A stretch of 64,000 bases of DNA from an uncultured Gammaproteobacteria bacterium (GTDB taxonomy: Bacteria; Pseudomonadota; Gammaproteobacteria; HK1), in NCBI GenBank assembly GCA_947258715.1, contig CAMYJH010000014.1, positions 62,001 through 126,000 of the forward strand, given 5' to 3'. A model generated the notes under the pieces. The model ran no database searches. It had not been told where the DNA came from and was given only the letters and a program-made list of their open reading frames with translations. Shown here piece after piece: positions 39,153-48,480 of the stretch. The first letter of the stretch is position 1, and every line of letters begins with the position of its first letter. Both the position numbers and the translations under genes were made by a program.

Positions 39153-40574
39153 ATGCAGTCCCGCGCACACGAATTCAAGCAACGCTCGGCGACAGCGCTT
39201 CTCGACCCGGAGCTCAAGCGGGCCATGGGCAAGGCCAAGGGCGGATTTCAGCAAAAGCGCCGCAACGCCGTCGACGCGCTGCCTGAATTCGAAGCCTTGA
39301 GGCAGGCGGCGCGGGAGATCAAGGAGCACACTCTTCATAACCTGGACTTTTATCTCGAGCGCTATGAACGAGCCGTCCAATCGGCGGGCGGGCAGGTGCA
39401 CTGGGCCAGCACGACGCAGGAAGCCCGCGAGATCATACTCGAGATCTGTCGTAACGCAGGCGCAAAGCGCGTTACCAAGGGCAAGTCCATGGTGGGCGAG
39501 GAGATGGGGATTAACGAGGCCCTGGAACAGGCCGGCTTCGAACCGGTGGAGACCGACCTGGGCGAATACATCATTCAGCTCGCCAAGGAACCGCCCAGCC
39601 ACATCATTGCCCCGGCGGTGCATAAGACCAAGGATCAAATTACCGATCTGTTCCATGCGCACCACCAGAAGTACGGTCTAACGGACCGGGTGACCGAAGT
39701 TCCGGCTATCGTCAACGAGGCGCGCACCGTACTGCGCGAAAAGTTCCTCTCCGCAGAAGTGGGGATTACGGGGGCAAACTTCCTGATTGCCGAGACCGGT
39801 TCCAGCATCATCGTCACCAACGAGGGCAACGGCGATCTGACCAATACCCTGCCGAGGGTTCATATCGTCACCGCCGGTATCGAAAAAGTCGTCCCCACTC
39901 TCGAAGACGTGAGCACGATCCTGAGACTACTGGCGCGAAGCGCCACCGGGCAGGAGATGTCGGTGTACACCACCTTATCCACCGGCCCGAAGCGGAAGGA
40001 GGATCTGGACGGCCCGGGCGAATATCACGTGGTGCTGCTTGACAACGGCCGTTCTCAAATGCTCGGCAACGAATTCCACGAGATGCTGCGGTGCATTCGC
40101 TGCGGCGCGTGTATGAACCATTGTCCTGTTTACCAGTCGGTGGGTGGTCACGCCTATGGTTGGGTGTACCCTGGCCCCATGGGCTCGGTGCTGACACCGC
40201 TCATGGTGGGGCTGGACAAGAGCTTCGACCTTCCGAACGCCTGCACCCTGAACGGACGCTGCAAGGAAGTGTGTCCGATGAGCATTCCCCTGCCCGACAT
40301 GCTGCGCAAGCTTAGGCAACGCGGGCACGAGCAGCGACTCACTCCGTTTCGCGCGCGCGCCGCGTTAGGCCTCTGGGCCTACTTCGCCAAGCGACCAAGG
40401 CTCTACCAGCTGGCAACGCGCTTGGGGATGGCAGTGCTCGGCAGCCTGGGCAAGCGGCGCGGGCGTTTCAGGCGTCTGCCTTTCGCAGGCGGGTGGACCG
40501 ATGCGCGCGATCTGCCAGCACCCCAAGGGGTGACTTTTCAGACCGCGTTCAGAAAGCGTGGGAGTCAGAAGTGA
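39153..40574 (+). CDS. lutB: Lactate utilization protein B (LldF/LutB-type)
   Basis: Subunit with an N-terminal LUD domain and a C-terminal pair of [4Fe-4S] sites, CIRCGACMNHCP and CTLNGRCKEVCP, seen in the 473-residue product. It also contains VTKGKSMVGEEMGIN. It is expected to pass electrons from lactate to the respiratory chain. Its stop overlaps the GTG start of lutC by 4 bp (GTGA). Confidence 0.95.
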   Translation: MQSRAHEFKQRSATALLDPELKRAMGKAKGGFQQKRRNAVDALPEFEALRQAAREIKEHTLHNLDFYLERYERAVQSAGGQVHWASTTQEAREIILEICRNAGAKRVTKGKSMVGEEMGINEALEQAGFEPVETDLGEYIIQLAKEPPSHIIAPAVHKTKDQITDLFHAHHQKYGLTDRVTEVPAIVNEARTVLREKFLSAEVGITGANFLIAETGSSIIVTNEGNGDLTNTLPRVHIVTAGIEKVVPTLEDVSTILRLLARSATGQEMSVYTTLSTGPKRKEDLDGPGEYHVVLLDNGRSQMLGNEFHEMLRCIRCGACMNHCPVYQSVGGHAYGWVYPGPMGSVLTPLMVGLDKSFDLPNACTLNGRCKEVCPMSIPLPDMLRKLRQRGHEQRLTPFRARAALGLWAYFAKRPRLYQLATRLGMAVLGSLGKRRGRFRRLPFAGGWTDARDLPAPQGVTFQTAFRKRGSQK

Positions 40575-41224
40575 GCGCTGCGCGTGAAAGGGTGCTGGCA
40601 AATATCCGCACCGCCTTGAATCGCACCGGACCGCTGGCGGACAGCGTCACCGCGGTGCTGGATGCGCGACTCGAGAACCCGCGCGCCAACGTCAAACCCG
40701 CCGTGGACGGCGAGGTGGTGCAACAATTCTTATCCAAGCTGGAATCGGTGCACGGTGCGGTTGTGCGCGTTGCCACCATGGAAAAGGTCTCCGAAGCAGT
40801 GGACGCGCATCTCCAGCAGAACGCGCTTTCTCCAGAGCTCGTTGTGGCGCCGGACCCGCTGCTTGAAGACATACCGTGGTCCAACCGATTCGCCATCGAG
40901 CGCCGGGCCGCCAAAGGGGACGATCGGGTGAGCGTCACCGCTGCCTTCGCCGGCATCGCTGAGACGGGGACGCTGGTGCTGCTGTCGGGAGCGGAAAGCC
41001 CGACCACGCTCAATTTTCTCCCCGAAGATCACATCGTGGTGCTGAAAGTTGAGCGTATTGTTACCCATATGGAAGACGCATGGGCTCGATTGAGAAAAGA
41101 GCGGGCAAAAATGCCGCGAACCGTCAACCTCATCACCGGTCCGTCGAAGACCGCCGATGTGGAGCAGACCATCCAGGAAGGTGCCCATGGTCCGAGGCGT
41201 CTCAGGGTCATTCTCGTAGGCTAA
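40571..41224 (+). CDS. lutC: Lactate utilization protein C (LldG/LutC-type)
   Basis: LUD-domain subunit of 217 residues. The start is GTG 40571 in the GTGA overlap with lutB; the upstream frame has no homology. ANIRTALNR near the N-terminus and the GIAETGTLVLLSGAESPTTLNFLPEDHIVVL core identify the family. It completes a standard lutABC operon. No regulator or lactate permease is adjacent. Confidence 0.93.
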   Translation: MSAARERVLANIRTALNRTGPLADSVTAVLDARLENPRANVKPAVDGEVVQQFLSKLESVHGAVVRVATMEKVSEAVDAHLQQNALSPELVVAPDPLLEDIPWSNRFAIERRAAKGDDRVSVTAAFAGIAETGTLVLLSGAESPTTLNFLPEDHIVVLKVERIVTHMEDAWARLRKERAKMPRTVNLITGPSKTADVEQTIQEGAHGPRRLRVILVG

Positions 41225-41430
41225 GCTAGAATCCCCCGCTGCTGTCTGTTCATGAGAAGGCGCTAGGGTGCCATCCCTCTGTAACGGAGTGCCGCCAAAC
41301 AAGCCCGAGACGGCCAGGATTGGGGCAGTGGACTCGGCAGCGTTTCTTTAGATCCGGCGCATTCGACCAAAAGCCTCTACGGTAGCAACAGGCGCATTCA
41401 GCCCGATCGTTCTTAGCGAACCCTCATACC

Positions 41431-42261
41431 TTGATACTCTTAGCTGTTATCGCGTTGTCCGTTGCTACCGCGGTCCTCGCCTGGCTCGCATGGAAGATGC
41501 TTCGACGCTCGAAGCGGGAGAGAGCTTTCAACAGGCACTTTCCGGATGCATGGATCCAAACCCTGGAGCAAAACGTTCCGCTCTATCGCGCTATGCCCGA
41601 ATCGCTGCGTTCGCAGCTTCATGGTCACATGAACGTTTTTCTCGAAGAGAAGATTTTCGTTGGCTGCGGCGGCCTTGAGATGAGGGACGAGATCAGAGTC
41701 ACCATCGCCGCCCAGGCGTGCGTGCTCCTGCTTAACCGGCTGACCGATTATTACCCCGGCTTCACCACCATACTGGTCTATCCCGATACCTACGTGGCGC
41801 GCGAAGTCACCACCGACGGTATGCTTGAGACCGTCGAGGAGCAGGCGCGCGCCGGCGAGTCCTGGCATCGCGGTCCGGTGGTTTTGTCCTGGGAGGACGT
41901 GCTTCGTGTAGCCAATCAATACTCCGGAGAAAACGTCGTCCTGCACGAGTTCGCCCACAAGCTGGATGAGGAAAACGAGCGGCTCGACGGTCTTCCGCTT
42001 CTCGGGGATCGTAGTCAATACGAGTCCTGGGCACGGGTGCTCCAAAGCGAGTTCCAGTGCCTGAAGACGCGCGCCGGTCGCAGCGGACCCAGCGTGCTGG
42101 ATGACTACGGCGCTGAATCTCCGGCGGAGTTCTTTGCCGTGGCTACAGAGGCCTTTTTCGAGCGTCCGCGCGAGCTGTCGGCGCAGCATCCGCAGCTCTA
42201 CGAACAGCTGAGACGGTTCTATAACGCGGACCCGGCGAGCTGGAATGAAATCAAGCACTGA
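41431..42261 (+). CDS. mtfA: Zinc-dependent peptidase, MtfA family
   Basis: In E. coli MtfA (YeeI) is a peptidase that binds the glucose repressor Mlc. The 276-residue protein has an N-terminal hydrophobic helix (about 1-23), the zinc motif HEFAHKLDEENE and the GAESPAEFFAVATEAFFE block with further ligands. It begins with TTG 41431, with no clear ribosome-binding site; the next in-frame ATG (41500) would remove the helix. The membrane anchor is a feature of some longer family members. Confidence 0.88.
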   Translation: MILLAVIALSVATAVLAWLAWKMLRRSKRERAFNRHFPDAWIQTLEQNVPLYRAMPESLRSQLHGHMNVFLEEKIFVGCGGLEMRDEIRVTIAAQACVLLLNRLTDYYPGFTTILVYPDTYVAREVTTDGMLETVEEQARAGESWHRGPVVLSWEDVLRVANQYSGENVVLHEFAHKLDEENERLDGLPLLGDRSQYESWARVLQSEFQCLKTRAGRSGPSVLDDYGAESPAEFFAVATEAFFERPRELSAQHPQLYEQLRRFYNADPASWNEIKH

Positions 42262-42609
42262 GCAGGGTCGTCACCACTATGTTCCGACGCTCTCAGCATG
42301 CTGCGAAGCAGGACGCGCCGGCCCAATCTTGACCGCGCTGTTGAATTACCCGACCTACCATCGGGGCTATGTGCACACCAAGCTGAGCCCGGCCGGCATT
42401 GCCTCGCCCCTCCGGAGACCATTTCTTAGCGGGACGAAATCAGCGGGGCAGAACAGGGGGTAGCGGTTCGCTGATGAGTCGCAAAGGTTTGACCGACCGT
42501 GTGCTCGATGTACCAGCTGGAGCAACGGTGGATCGTAGATAAAGACAGGGGCAGGAAAAAACGCCCTGCTCAGCTCGCCTTCTGTTTAGGTCGTATCGTT
42601 TTTTCAAAG
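42262..42609. other. Convergent mtfA-patatin intergenic region (348 bp)
   Basis: I see no gene with a believable start and conserved sequence here, and no RNA gene. Around 42545-42572 there is a short imperfect hairpin (GCAGG with CCTGC around an A-rich loop) that is too weak to call a terminator. The first 15 bases after mtfA contain no repeats of the heptamer family. Confidence 0.4.
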
Positions 42610-43638
42610 TCAGCAAAAAACTTCCGCCAGGTTGACCATGCAGCGGTGGCGGCGGCGGAAATAAGTTTCGAGCCAGCGACTGGCGTGGGCCCGCCCCTGG
42701 TCCCTGAGCATGCCGAGGAAGGTCGCGTGGGTGTTGAGCTGGCTTTCCACTTTGAGCTCGCTCATCAGTTCGTTGGCCTCGATGAGATAATATCGCCCGC
42801 GGCGAATTCGCCGGGCCAGGCGGCCTCCAAAGAAAATGCCGAAGCTCGGATCCCGCTTTGCGTTCGCTATGGCGCGCATTTCCCGTAGAAAAGTGGCGTT
42901 GAAGCTGAGCTCGGTAATGCGGTTGTAGATATCTCTAGAGGTCCTGGGGATCCGCGGCCGGCTCAAGGGGTGCAGAAGGACCACAACGATGTCCCGCGCG
43001 CGGCAATGTTCTGCAAGCGGGAATACCGCTGGGTTGGCGCTGTAGCCGCCGTCCCAGTAGACCTCGCCGTCGATGGCCACCGGATGGTGCAGGGAGGGCA
43101 GGCAGGCAGACGCCAGCACCATTTCCGCGGTGAGCTCGCGGGTCTGGAACAGGCGTAGCTGTCCGGTGCGCACCTGTGTTGCGGCGATGAAAAGCTTCAA
43201 CGGACATCGTTCACGCAGCACTTCAAAGTCCACCTGGGCTCTCAAAATGTTTCTAAGGGGGTTCATGGCCAGAGGATTGAGCTGGGCCGGGGAAAAAAAC
43301 CGGGTAAATGCAATAAACGCGTGCATCAGCGGCGAGAGATCGCCCTTTCTGTCCGAAAGCTGCGCCATACCGCCGGCGACGGGTGAAAGCGATGAAAGTT
43401 TGTCGGCAACCGAGGCCCATAACGCCGCCAGAGCCTCCCGGGCGCCTTCGCGTCCCCCCGCGGTGAGCCCATGAGCGAGCACCACGGCGTTCATGGCCCC
43501 GGCGCTGGTGCCGCTGATGCCTTCGACCCGCAGGCGTTCTTCCTCCAGCAGGCGGTCCAGCACGCCCCAGGTGAAGGCCCCGTGAGCCCCGCCGCCCTGA
43601 AGCGCCAGATTGATGGTCCGCGAGCCGAAAAATGCCAT
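42610..43638 (-). CDS. Patatin-like phospholipase
   Basis: Serine lipid acyl hydrolase with a Ser-Asp dyad. The glycine-rich oxyanion stretch LALQGGGAHGAFTWG is near the N-terminus, the nucleophile elbow is GTSAGAMNAV and the catalytic Asp is in YWDGGYSANP. The preferred start is ATG 43638 (342 residues), where the conserved strand begins; ATG 43668 and a TTG/ATG farther upstream are alternatives. Similar enzymes are found in many proteobacteria with a possible role in lipid turnover or polyhydroxyalkanoate metabolism; specificity is unknown. Confidence 0.88.
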   Translation of the reverse strand: MAFFGSRTINLALQGGGAHGAFTWGVLDRLLEEERLRVEGISGTSAGAMNAVVLAHGLTAGGREGAREALAALWASVADKLSSLSPVAGGMAQLSDRKGDLSPLMHAFIAFTRFFSPAQLNPLAMNPLRNILRAQVDFEVLRERCPLKLFIAATQVRTGQLRLFQTRELTAEMVLASACLPSLHHPVAIDGEVYWDGGYSANPAVFPLAEHCRARDIVVVLLHPLSRPRIPRTSRDIYNRITELSFNATFLREMRAIANAKRDPSFGIFFGGRLARRIRRGRYYLIEANELMSELKVESQLNTHATFLGMLRDQGRAHASRWLETYFRRRHRCMVNLAEVFC

Positions 43639-43893
43639 AGTAATGAATGGTGCGTCGCACAAACCCATGATGAAGCTAGTTTCAGGCCCAGGGCGATTCA
43701 AGAGCGCCTTGTGCGTTTTGCGGGCCACGCACGCTTTTCGCGTATACCGCCCGCGGATGGGATGAAAGGGGGCTCGTCGCGCACGCCAGTGGGGGCCCTG
43801 GGGGTCACGGCAAGCCGCCCGGCGGCCGGTTGACGGCGATCGGTCGATGTCATTTCATGCAGCATCTTCGAGATTAGACACTTGAGGCACTTC

Positions 43894-44370
43894 ATGGACG
43901 CATTCATGACGGTGGCGCTTGAAGAAGCGCGTTTGAGTATGGCCGAAGACGGCTATCCCATCGGCTCGGTTGTGGTACGTAACGGCGAAATTGTCGGCCG
44001 CGGCCGCAACCGTTTTCTCCAGACCGGAGATCCGACCACCCACGCGGAAATGGAAGCCATCCGGGACGCGGCAAAACACTCCGGCGGCGACGTGGACGCC
44101 CTTTTAAACGGCGCAAGCGTTTATACCACCATGATGCCGTGCGAAATGTGCGCCGGCGCCATCATCCGCTTTGGTATTGCGCGCGTGGTGGTAGGGGAAA
44201 CGCAGACCTATACGGATGCCGGTACCCTAACCCTGATGGCGCGCCAGGACATCCGTGTCGAAGTGATGCAAGAATCTGAGTGTATCGCCGTGGTGGAGGA
44301 ATACGTCAAAGCTTGCCCCGAGTGGACGCAAGTGATGCGTGCCCGTACACGGCGGCGTCTGGCCCTCTGA
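43894..44370 (+). CDS. Nucleoside deaminase (cytosine deaminase-like)
   Basis: Zinc hydrolase of the cytidine-deaminase fold. The catalytic motif THAEMEAI provides His and Glu, and PCEMCAGAI the two zinc cysteines. The region after it, GIARVVVGETQTYTD, and the C-terminal segment resemble yeast cytosine deaminase (FCY1) more than TadA, so cytosine or another free base is a plausible substrate. The start is ATG 43894 after GAGG (158 residues). It stands alone, 112 bp before the DksA-like gene. Confidence 0.85.
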   Translation: MDAFMTVALEEARLSMAEDGYPIGSVVVRNGEIVGRGRNRFLQTGDPTTHAEMEAIRDAAKHSGGDVDALLNGASVYTTMMPCEMCAGAIIRFGIARVVVGETQTYTDAGTLTLMARQDIRVEVMQESECIAVVEEYVKACPEWTQVMRARTRRRLAL

Positions 44371-44481
44371 GCGCTCGGAAATTCTGGGCATTGCCCATCG
44401 TTGTTCGTATTCAATGAGCTATCAGCCCGTGCTCTCCGTGTTATTGTTGGAGCTCGTATCCACGATGTGGGCGTACTTTTC

Positions 44482-44847
44482 ATGAGTGACGCGCCGGAAA
44501 TCGACGTCCCCGGCTTTCTTGAAAAGCTCAGGAGGCTAAAGTTCGAGCTGGAGTCCGTAGCGGCAAGCGGTACCGAGGCGGCGCAGCCGGTGGAGCTGGA
44601 TCAGTCGCGGGTGGGAAGGCTGTCCCGGATGGACGCGATTCGCTCTCAGGCCATGTCGCTAGAGAGCGAGCGGCGGCGGACGCTGCAACTCTCCCGCATT
44701 CGGGCGGCGATCAAGCGCATCGAGGATGGCGAATTCGGCTATTGCTCGACTTGCGGCGACCCCATCGCTCCGAAGCGCTTGGAGGTCGACCCGGCGGCCC
44801 ATCTTTGCATTGCTTGTGCCAGCGCAGCGGAGCTAGGAAGCGTCTGA
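44482..44847 (+). CDS. TraR/DksA-family zinc-finger protein
   Basis: A 121-residue relative of DksA, the RNA polymerase secondary-channel factor of the stringent response. A helical region (about 10-80) is followed by a C4 zinc finger: YCSTCGDPIAPKRLEVDP then LCIACA. The acidic coiled-coil tip is not the canonical DxxDxA of DksA, so it is a paralogue with its own role. The start is ATG 44482; the longer frame adds no homology. Its last 15 bp overlap the convergent Cys/Met gene. Confidence 0.88.
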   Translation: MSDAPEIDVPGFLEKLRRLKFELESVAASGTEAAQPVELDQSRVGRLSRMDAIRSQAMSLESERRRTLQLSRIRAAIKRIEDGEFGYCSTCGDPIAPKRLEVDPAAHLCIACASAAELGSV

Positions 44848-45993
44848 ACAGCCCAGCGCCTGTTCCAGATCGGCGATCAAATCTTCCGCCGCTTCGATCC
44901 CCACGGATAACCGCAGTAGATTCGGCGGTACCGGGCTGTTCGGGCCTTCCACCGTGGCGCGATGCTCGATCAAACTCTCCACTCCGCCAAGGGAAGTTGC
45001 AGTACGGAACAGCCGCGTTCGCGTCGCAACGCCCCGCGCCGCGTTTTCATCGCCTTTGATCAGCAACGAAAGCATGCCGCCGTAGCCTCCACTCATTTGC
45101 CGGCGGGCGACTGCGTGTCCAGGGTGGCTTTCAAGTCCAGGATAGCGCACCTGTTCGATACTGGGATGGTGCTCAAAGTGATGACAGATTCGCAGGGCGC
45201 TGTCGCAAGCTCTGAGGACGCGAAGGTGGAGCGTTCGCATGCCGCGCAGCAGAAGCCAGGCCTCGAAGGGACCGAGCACGGCGCCGCCGTGCAGGCGCTG
45301 GTATCGCGCCGCTTCGTAATCGCCGTCGACTGCTTTGAAGACGAGCGCACCCGCAACTACGTCGCTGTGACCGTTGAGATACTTGGTGGCGGAATGCATG
45401 ACGATATCCGCGCCGTGCTCGATGGGGCGGGTGAGGATCGGGGTTGCAACGGTGGAGTCAACGACCAGTTTCGCTCCCGCCGCGTGGGCCGCCTCGGCCG
45501 CCGCGGCGATGTCTGTGATCTCCCAAGTGGGGTTGGCGGGCGTTTCGACCCAGACCAAGCGAGTCTTGCCCTCGCGGATCGTTCGCCTGAGGCTGCACTG
45601 TTCGCCGATTTCGAAAGTATCCATACCGACGCCGAAACGGGGGCAGAAATCTTTGAGCCAATCGCGCAGCCCGTGGTACATGACTTTGGGAACCACCACG
45701 TGGGCGCCGGGAACCAGGCTTTGAAACAACGCCGTCGCGGCGGCCATGCCGGAGGCAAACAGCAGCGCGGCAGCGCCGCCTTCCGCCTCCCGAAGCACGG
45801 TCTCGGCGGGAAGGTAAGCGGGATTTCCGTCGCGACTGTAGGATATGCCCTCGCGCCGTAGGGCATAGTCCGCATCCCGCGCGTAGGTGGTGGCGGGCTC
45901 GATGGGCGGGACCACCGCGCCGGTTTTAGGGTCATCAAGATGACAAGCGCCGGCGAACAGGGTCGCCAGCCGATCGGAGGTTTTGGGGGGCAT
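44833..45993 (-). CDS. Cys/Met metabolism PLP-dependent enzyme (cystathionine beta-lyase type)
   Basis: Fold-type I PLP enzyme of the transsulfuration group, 386 residues. It has PATTYARDADYAL and SRDGNPAYLPAE near the N-terminus, DSTVATPILTRP, and the PLP lysine in HSATKYLNGHSDVVAGAL. Reaction specificity (cystathionine beta- or gamma-lyase, gamma-synthase, methionine gamma-lyase) cannot be read from the sequence with confidence. ATG 45993; it is divergent from the next small gene. Confidence 0.88.
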   Translation of the reverse strand: MPPKTSDRLATLFAGACHLDDPKTGAVVPPIEPATTYARDADYALRREGISYSRDGNPAYLPAETVLREAEGGAAALLFASGMAAATALFQSLVPGAHVVVPKVMYHGLRDWLKDFCPRFGVGMDTFEIGEQCSLRRTIREGKTRLVWVETPANPTWEITDIAAAAEAAHAAGAKLVVDSTVATPILTRPIEHGADIVMHSATKYLNGHSDVVAGALVFKAVDGDYEAARYQRLHGGAVLGPFEAWLLLRGMRTLHLRVLRACDSALRICHHFEHHPSIEQVRYPGLESHPGHAVARRQMSGGYGGMLSLLIKGDENAARGVATRTRLFRTATSLGGVESLIEHRATVEGPNSPVPPNLLRLSVGIEAAEDLIADLEQALGCSDAS

Positions 45994-46145
45994 GGGTGCG
46001 GGTCCTCGGCGTGGAATTATTCAAGTCTCTGCTGGACCCCGGCAGTTTGACCGATGCCGAACCAGGCTGGAAGTTGCTCCTCACCCGGCCCCAGCCCGCT
46101 TATGCTCGAAAGCTGTTATCAGTTTGGACCTATTCGGTGGCATTC

Positions 46146-46373
46146 ATGAGCGCAAATGATGAAAGGGAGATCGCCAAGGGACGCATTGCGCTTTGGCTTG
46201 ACCTCGAAGACCTAAGGTTTCTCGCCTGCGAGTACAGCCGGCTGCCAGACGACGCACCCGAAGAGATCATCCGTCTTTGGATGCGCGTCGCTGCACGGGC
46301 CCACGCCGCGCTGCAGAAGTCCGGTCACGGGCCAACGCCGTTCGGCCCTCAGGGCGACATCGACTCCAAGTAG
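46146..46373 (+). CDS. Small conserved protein of unknown function
   Basis: A 75-residue protein beginning MSANDEREIAKGRIALWLDLEDLRFLACEY at ATG 46146. It appears to be one of a group of short soluble proteins with a DEREIA-GRIA-LDLEDLRFLA block; I do not know a function. A longer in-frame start at 45996 overlaps the Cys/Met gene start region and has no obvious support. It contains few cysteines and no signal or membrane segment. Confidence 0.6.
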   Translation: MSANDEREIAKGRIALWLDLEDLRFLACEYSRLPDDAPEEIIRLWMRVAARAHAALQKSGHGPTPFGPQGDIDSK

Positions 46374-46404
46374 TAAGTGCCGACTCACTGCGCAGGCTGA
46401 GTAC

Positions 46405-47238
46405 TCAGGCGACACGGTTTTCCAGACTGAGCTCGCCGACCTGGATCCGAACCTCGTCGCCTTCTGCCAGCGAGAACTCGTCCGGCGGCACCAGGCCGGT
46501 GCCGGTCATCAGGAAAGCGCCTTCGGGGAAGCTCAACTCTCGGGTGAGCCAGGCCACCATTTCTTCCAGTGAGCGCTTGAGCCTTGCGCTAGAAGTCTCG
46601 CCTTCGAACAGCACTTTGCCGTTGCGCTCGATAGTCATTCGTATCTGCAACGACCGCATGTTATCGGCGGAAGCGATGACGATGCCCGGGCCCAAGGCGC
46701 AGGCGCCGTCATAGATCTTTGCCTGGGGCAGATAGAGCGGGTTTTGTCCCTCGATGTCGCGGGAAGAGACGTCGTTACCGGCGGTGTAGCCGACGATCTC
46801 GCCGGCCCGGTTGAGCAGCAGAGTGAGCTCCGGCTCGGGCACGTTCCAATTCGAATCCCTTCGCAACCGTACCGCGTCGCCGTGACCCAAGACTCGCCAG
46901 CCGATGGCCTTTAAAAACACCTCGACCCGCTCGGCATCGTAAACCATCTGGTAAAGGTCAGCGGCGGACGATTCCGCCACCCGCGCTTGGCGGCTGCGCA
47001 AGTAAGTCACGCCCGCGGCCCATACCTCCTGTGTGTCCTCGATGGGGGCGATCAGGGTGCCTTCAAGGCGCTCGCTGGTCCCGCCGGACTCGAGCGCGTC
47101 TTCGATGGCGGCAAGTGAACGCTGAAGCAGCAGGTCCAGGTGGAACGCATCCGGCAGAGCGCGTCCGTTGACCGCCCAGCGCGGCCCGGAAGCGGTCTGA
47201 TGCCTCGACAGTTTCGGCTTCGGTTCGAGTTTTGCCAT
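46405..47238 (-). CDS. Fumarylacetoacetate hydrolase-family protein
   Basis: Metal-dependent FAH-fold enzyme of 277 residues. The catalytic region includes VPEPELTLLLNRAGEIVGYTAGNDVSSRDIEGQNPLYLPQAK, where the acidic metal ligands lie, and ends LAEGDEVRIQVGELSLENRV. The block is close to that of 2-dehydro-3-deoxy-D-arabinonate dehydratases and related sugar-acid enzymes, so sugar-acid dehydration is one possibility. Start ATG 47238. It lies 48 bp after the AEC carrier gene on the same strand, so the carrier may import its substrate. Confidence 0.85.
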   Translation of the reverse strand: MAKLEPKPKLSRHQTASGPRWAVNGRALPDAFHLDLLLQRSLAAIEDALESGGTSERLEGTLIAPIEDTQEVWAAGVTYLRSRQARVAESSAADLYQMVYDAERVEVFLKAIGWRVLGHGDAVRLRRDSNWNVPEPELTLLLNRAGEIVGYTAGNDVSSRDIEGQNPLYLPQAKIYDGACALGPGIVIASADNMRSLQIRMTIERNGKVLFEGETSSARLKRSLEEMVAWLTRELSFPEGAFLMTGTGLVPPDEFSLAEGDEVRIQVGELSLENRVA

Positions 47239-47286
47239 GGTTTTAGATTGCTCATGTTGCTGCTATCCCGGATCCAGGACAAGCCA

Positions 47287-48237
47287 TCAGGTGGCCGGAA
47301 TGGCGGTCTTGACGATGGCCAGCAGCGCGGAGACCGTGATCACGGACAACAGGGTGGAAGCGAAGGTCACCGAGGAGGTGCGGGCGACAAAGACTCCGTA
47401 GCGCTGGGCCAGCACGAAGCAGGTTGCGCCTGTGGGCAGGCCGGCGACGATCACCGTAACCACTGCCCACAGCTGATCCATTTCGAACACCCGAGTAACC
47501 AGCAACCAGGTAACGAGCGGGTGCACGATGAGCTTGGTCGCCGTCATCACGCTCGTTTCCGCTATTCCCGAGCGCAGTGACTGACCGGCGGAAAACATGC
47601 CCATGGCAAAGAGCGCGCAAGGCCCGGCGGCGTTACCGAGGAGATCCGCGAAGTTGCCAACGGGCGCGGCCAGGGAAACCCCTGTCATCGACACCGCCAC
47701 GCCCAGCACCACAGGGATGACGATTGGGTTCTTTATCACCGCTTCCGCTACACCCCGCAGGATCGCGGCCGGGTCGGTGTCTTCTTGTTTCTCGAGCTCG
47801 AGCAATATGATTATCAGCGGAACGAAGATTACCGACATGGTCACGGTAGCCATGATGGCGGGCAGCGCGGCGGCTTCACCGTAAGCGGTCATCACCAAAG
47901 GAATGCCCATGTAGCCGGTATTGGCGAAGATAGAGTTCATGCCGCGAAGCGTCATCACGCCAAGTCCGTCTCCGTACACGACACGAGCGACAAGCAGCAT
48001 GAGAACAAAGGTGATCGCAAGACCGCCTCCCCAGGCGGCGAGGAACGGAAGGTAAAAAATACGTTCGACCGGCGCCCGCGCGACGAAGATGAAAAGCAGC
48101 GCCGGCAGGGCGAAGTAATAGACGAAGCTGTTCAGCGCCTCACTGTTTTGTGGACCCAGAATCCGGAGCTTCGCGGACAGGTAGCCGCAGAAGATCAAAC
48201 CGAATACCGGCAGCGACACGTCGAGCAGGGCGTTCAT
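47287..48237 (-). CDS. AEC family (auxin efflux carrier-like) transporter
   Basis: Integral membrane carrier of 316 residues from ATG 48237, with about ten hydrophobic segments. Glycine/proline-rich helices such as FCGYLSAKLRILG near the start and VTVIVAGLPTGATCFVLAQRY near the C-terminus are typical. Members move organic acids or other small anions. It sits upstream of an FAH-type enzyme on the same strand. Between it and dtd is a 243-bp gap with nothing I recognise. Confidence 0.86.
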   Translation of the reverse strand: MNALLDVSLPVFGLIFCGYLSAKLRILGPQNSEALNSFVYYFALPALLFIFVARAPVERIFYLPFLAAWGGGLAITFVLMLLVARVVYGDGLGVMTLRGMNSIFANTGYMGIPLVMTAYGEAAALPAIMATVTMSVIFVPLIIILLELEKQEDTDPAAILRGVAEAVIKNPIVIPVVLGVAVSMTGVSLAAPVGNFADLLGNAAGPCALFAMGMFSAGQSLRSGIAETSVMTATKLIVHPLVTWLLVTRVFEMDQLWAVVTVIVAGLPTGATCFVLAQRYGVFVARTSSVTFASTLLSVITVSALLAIVKTAIPAT

Positions 48238-48480
48238 AAAAGGCGTCAATCTCTGCGCCCGGCAAATTCCGAGCAGCGAACCGCGGAGTCTATCGGCTCA
48301 CGCCTTAGGGATGTAGTGTGAAACAGCGGCTAAGGGACAATCGCAACAAGCGTTCGCTTGCCCCCGACTCCAAGTTGGTTCTGGCACAACGCGTGATGTC
48401 TACCGCGACCCTGGAGTCCGTTCACTGGTGGAGTGCGCTCGCGCGCAATTCATTAGCCAGGGACTTCGGCAGAACTCGGA

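Noticed and set aside
41440..42258. 272-codon frame opposite to mtfA
   Set aside because: Shadow of mtfA, which has the zinc motif and conserved blocks.
44962..45861. 299-codon frame opposite to the Cys/Met enzyme gene
   Set aside because: Shadow of a PLP enzyme with complete motifs.
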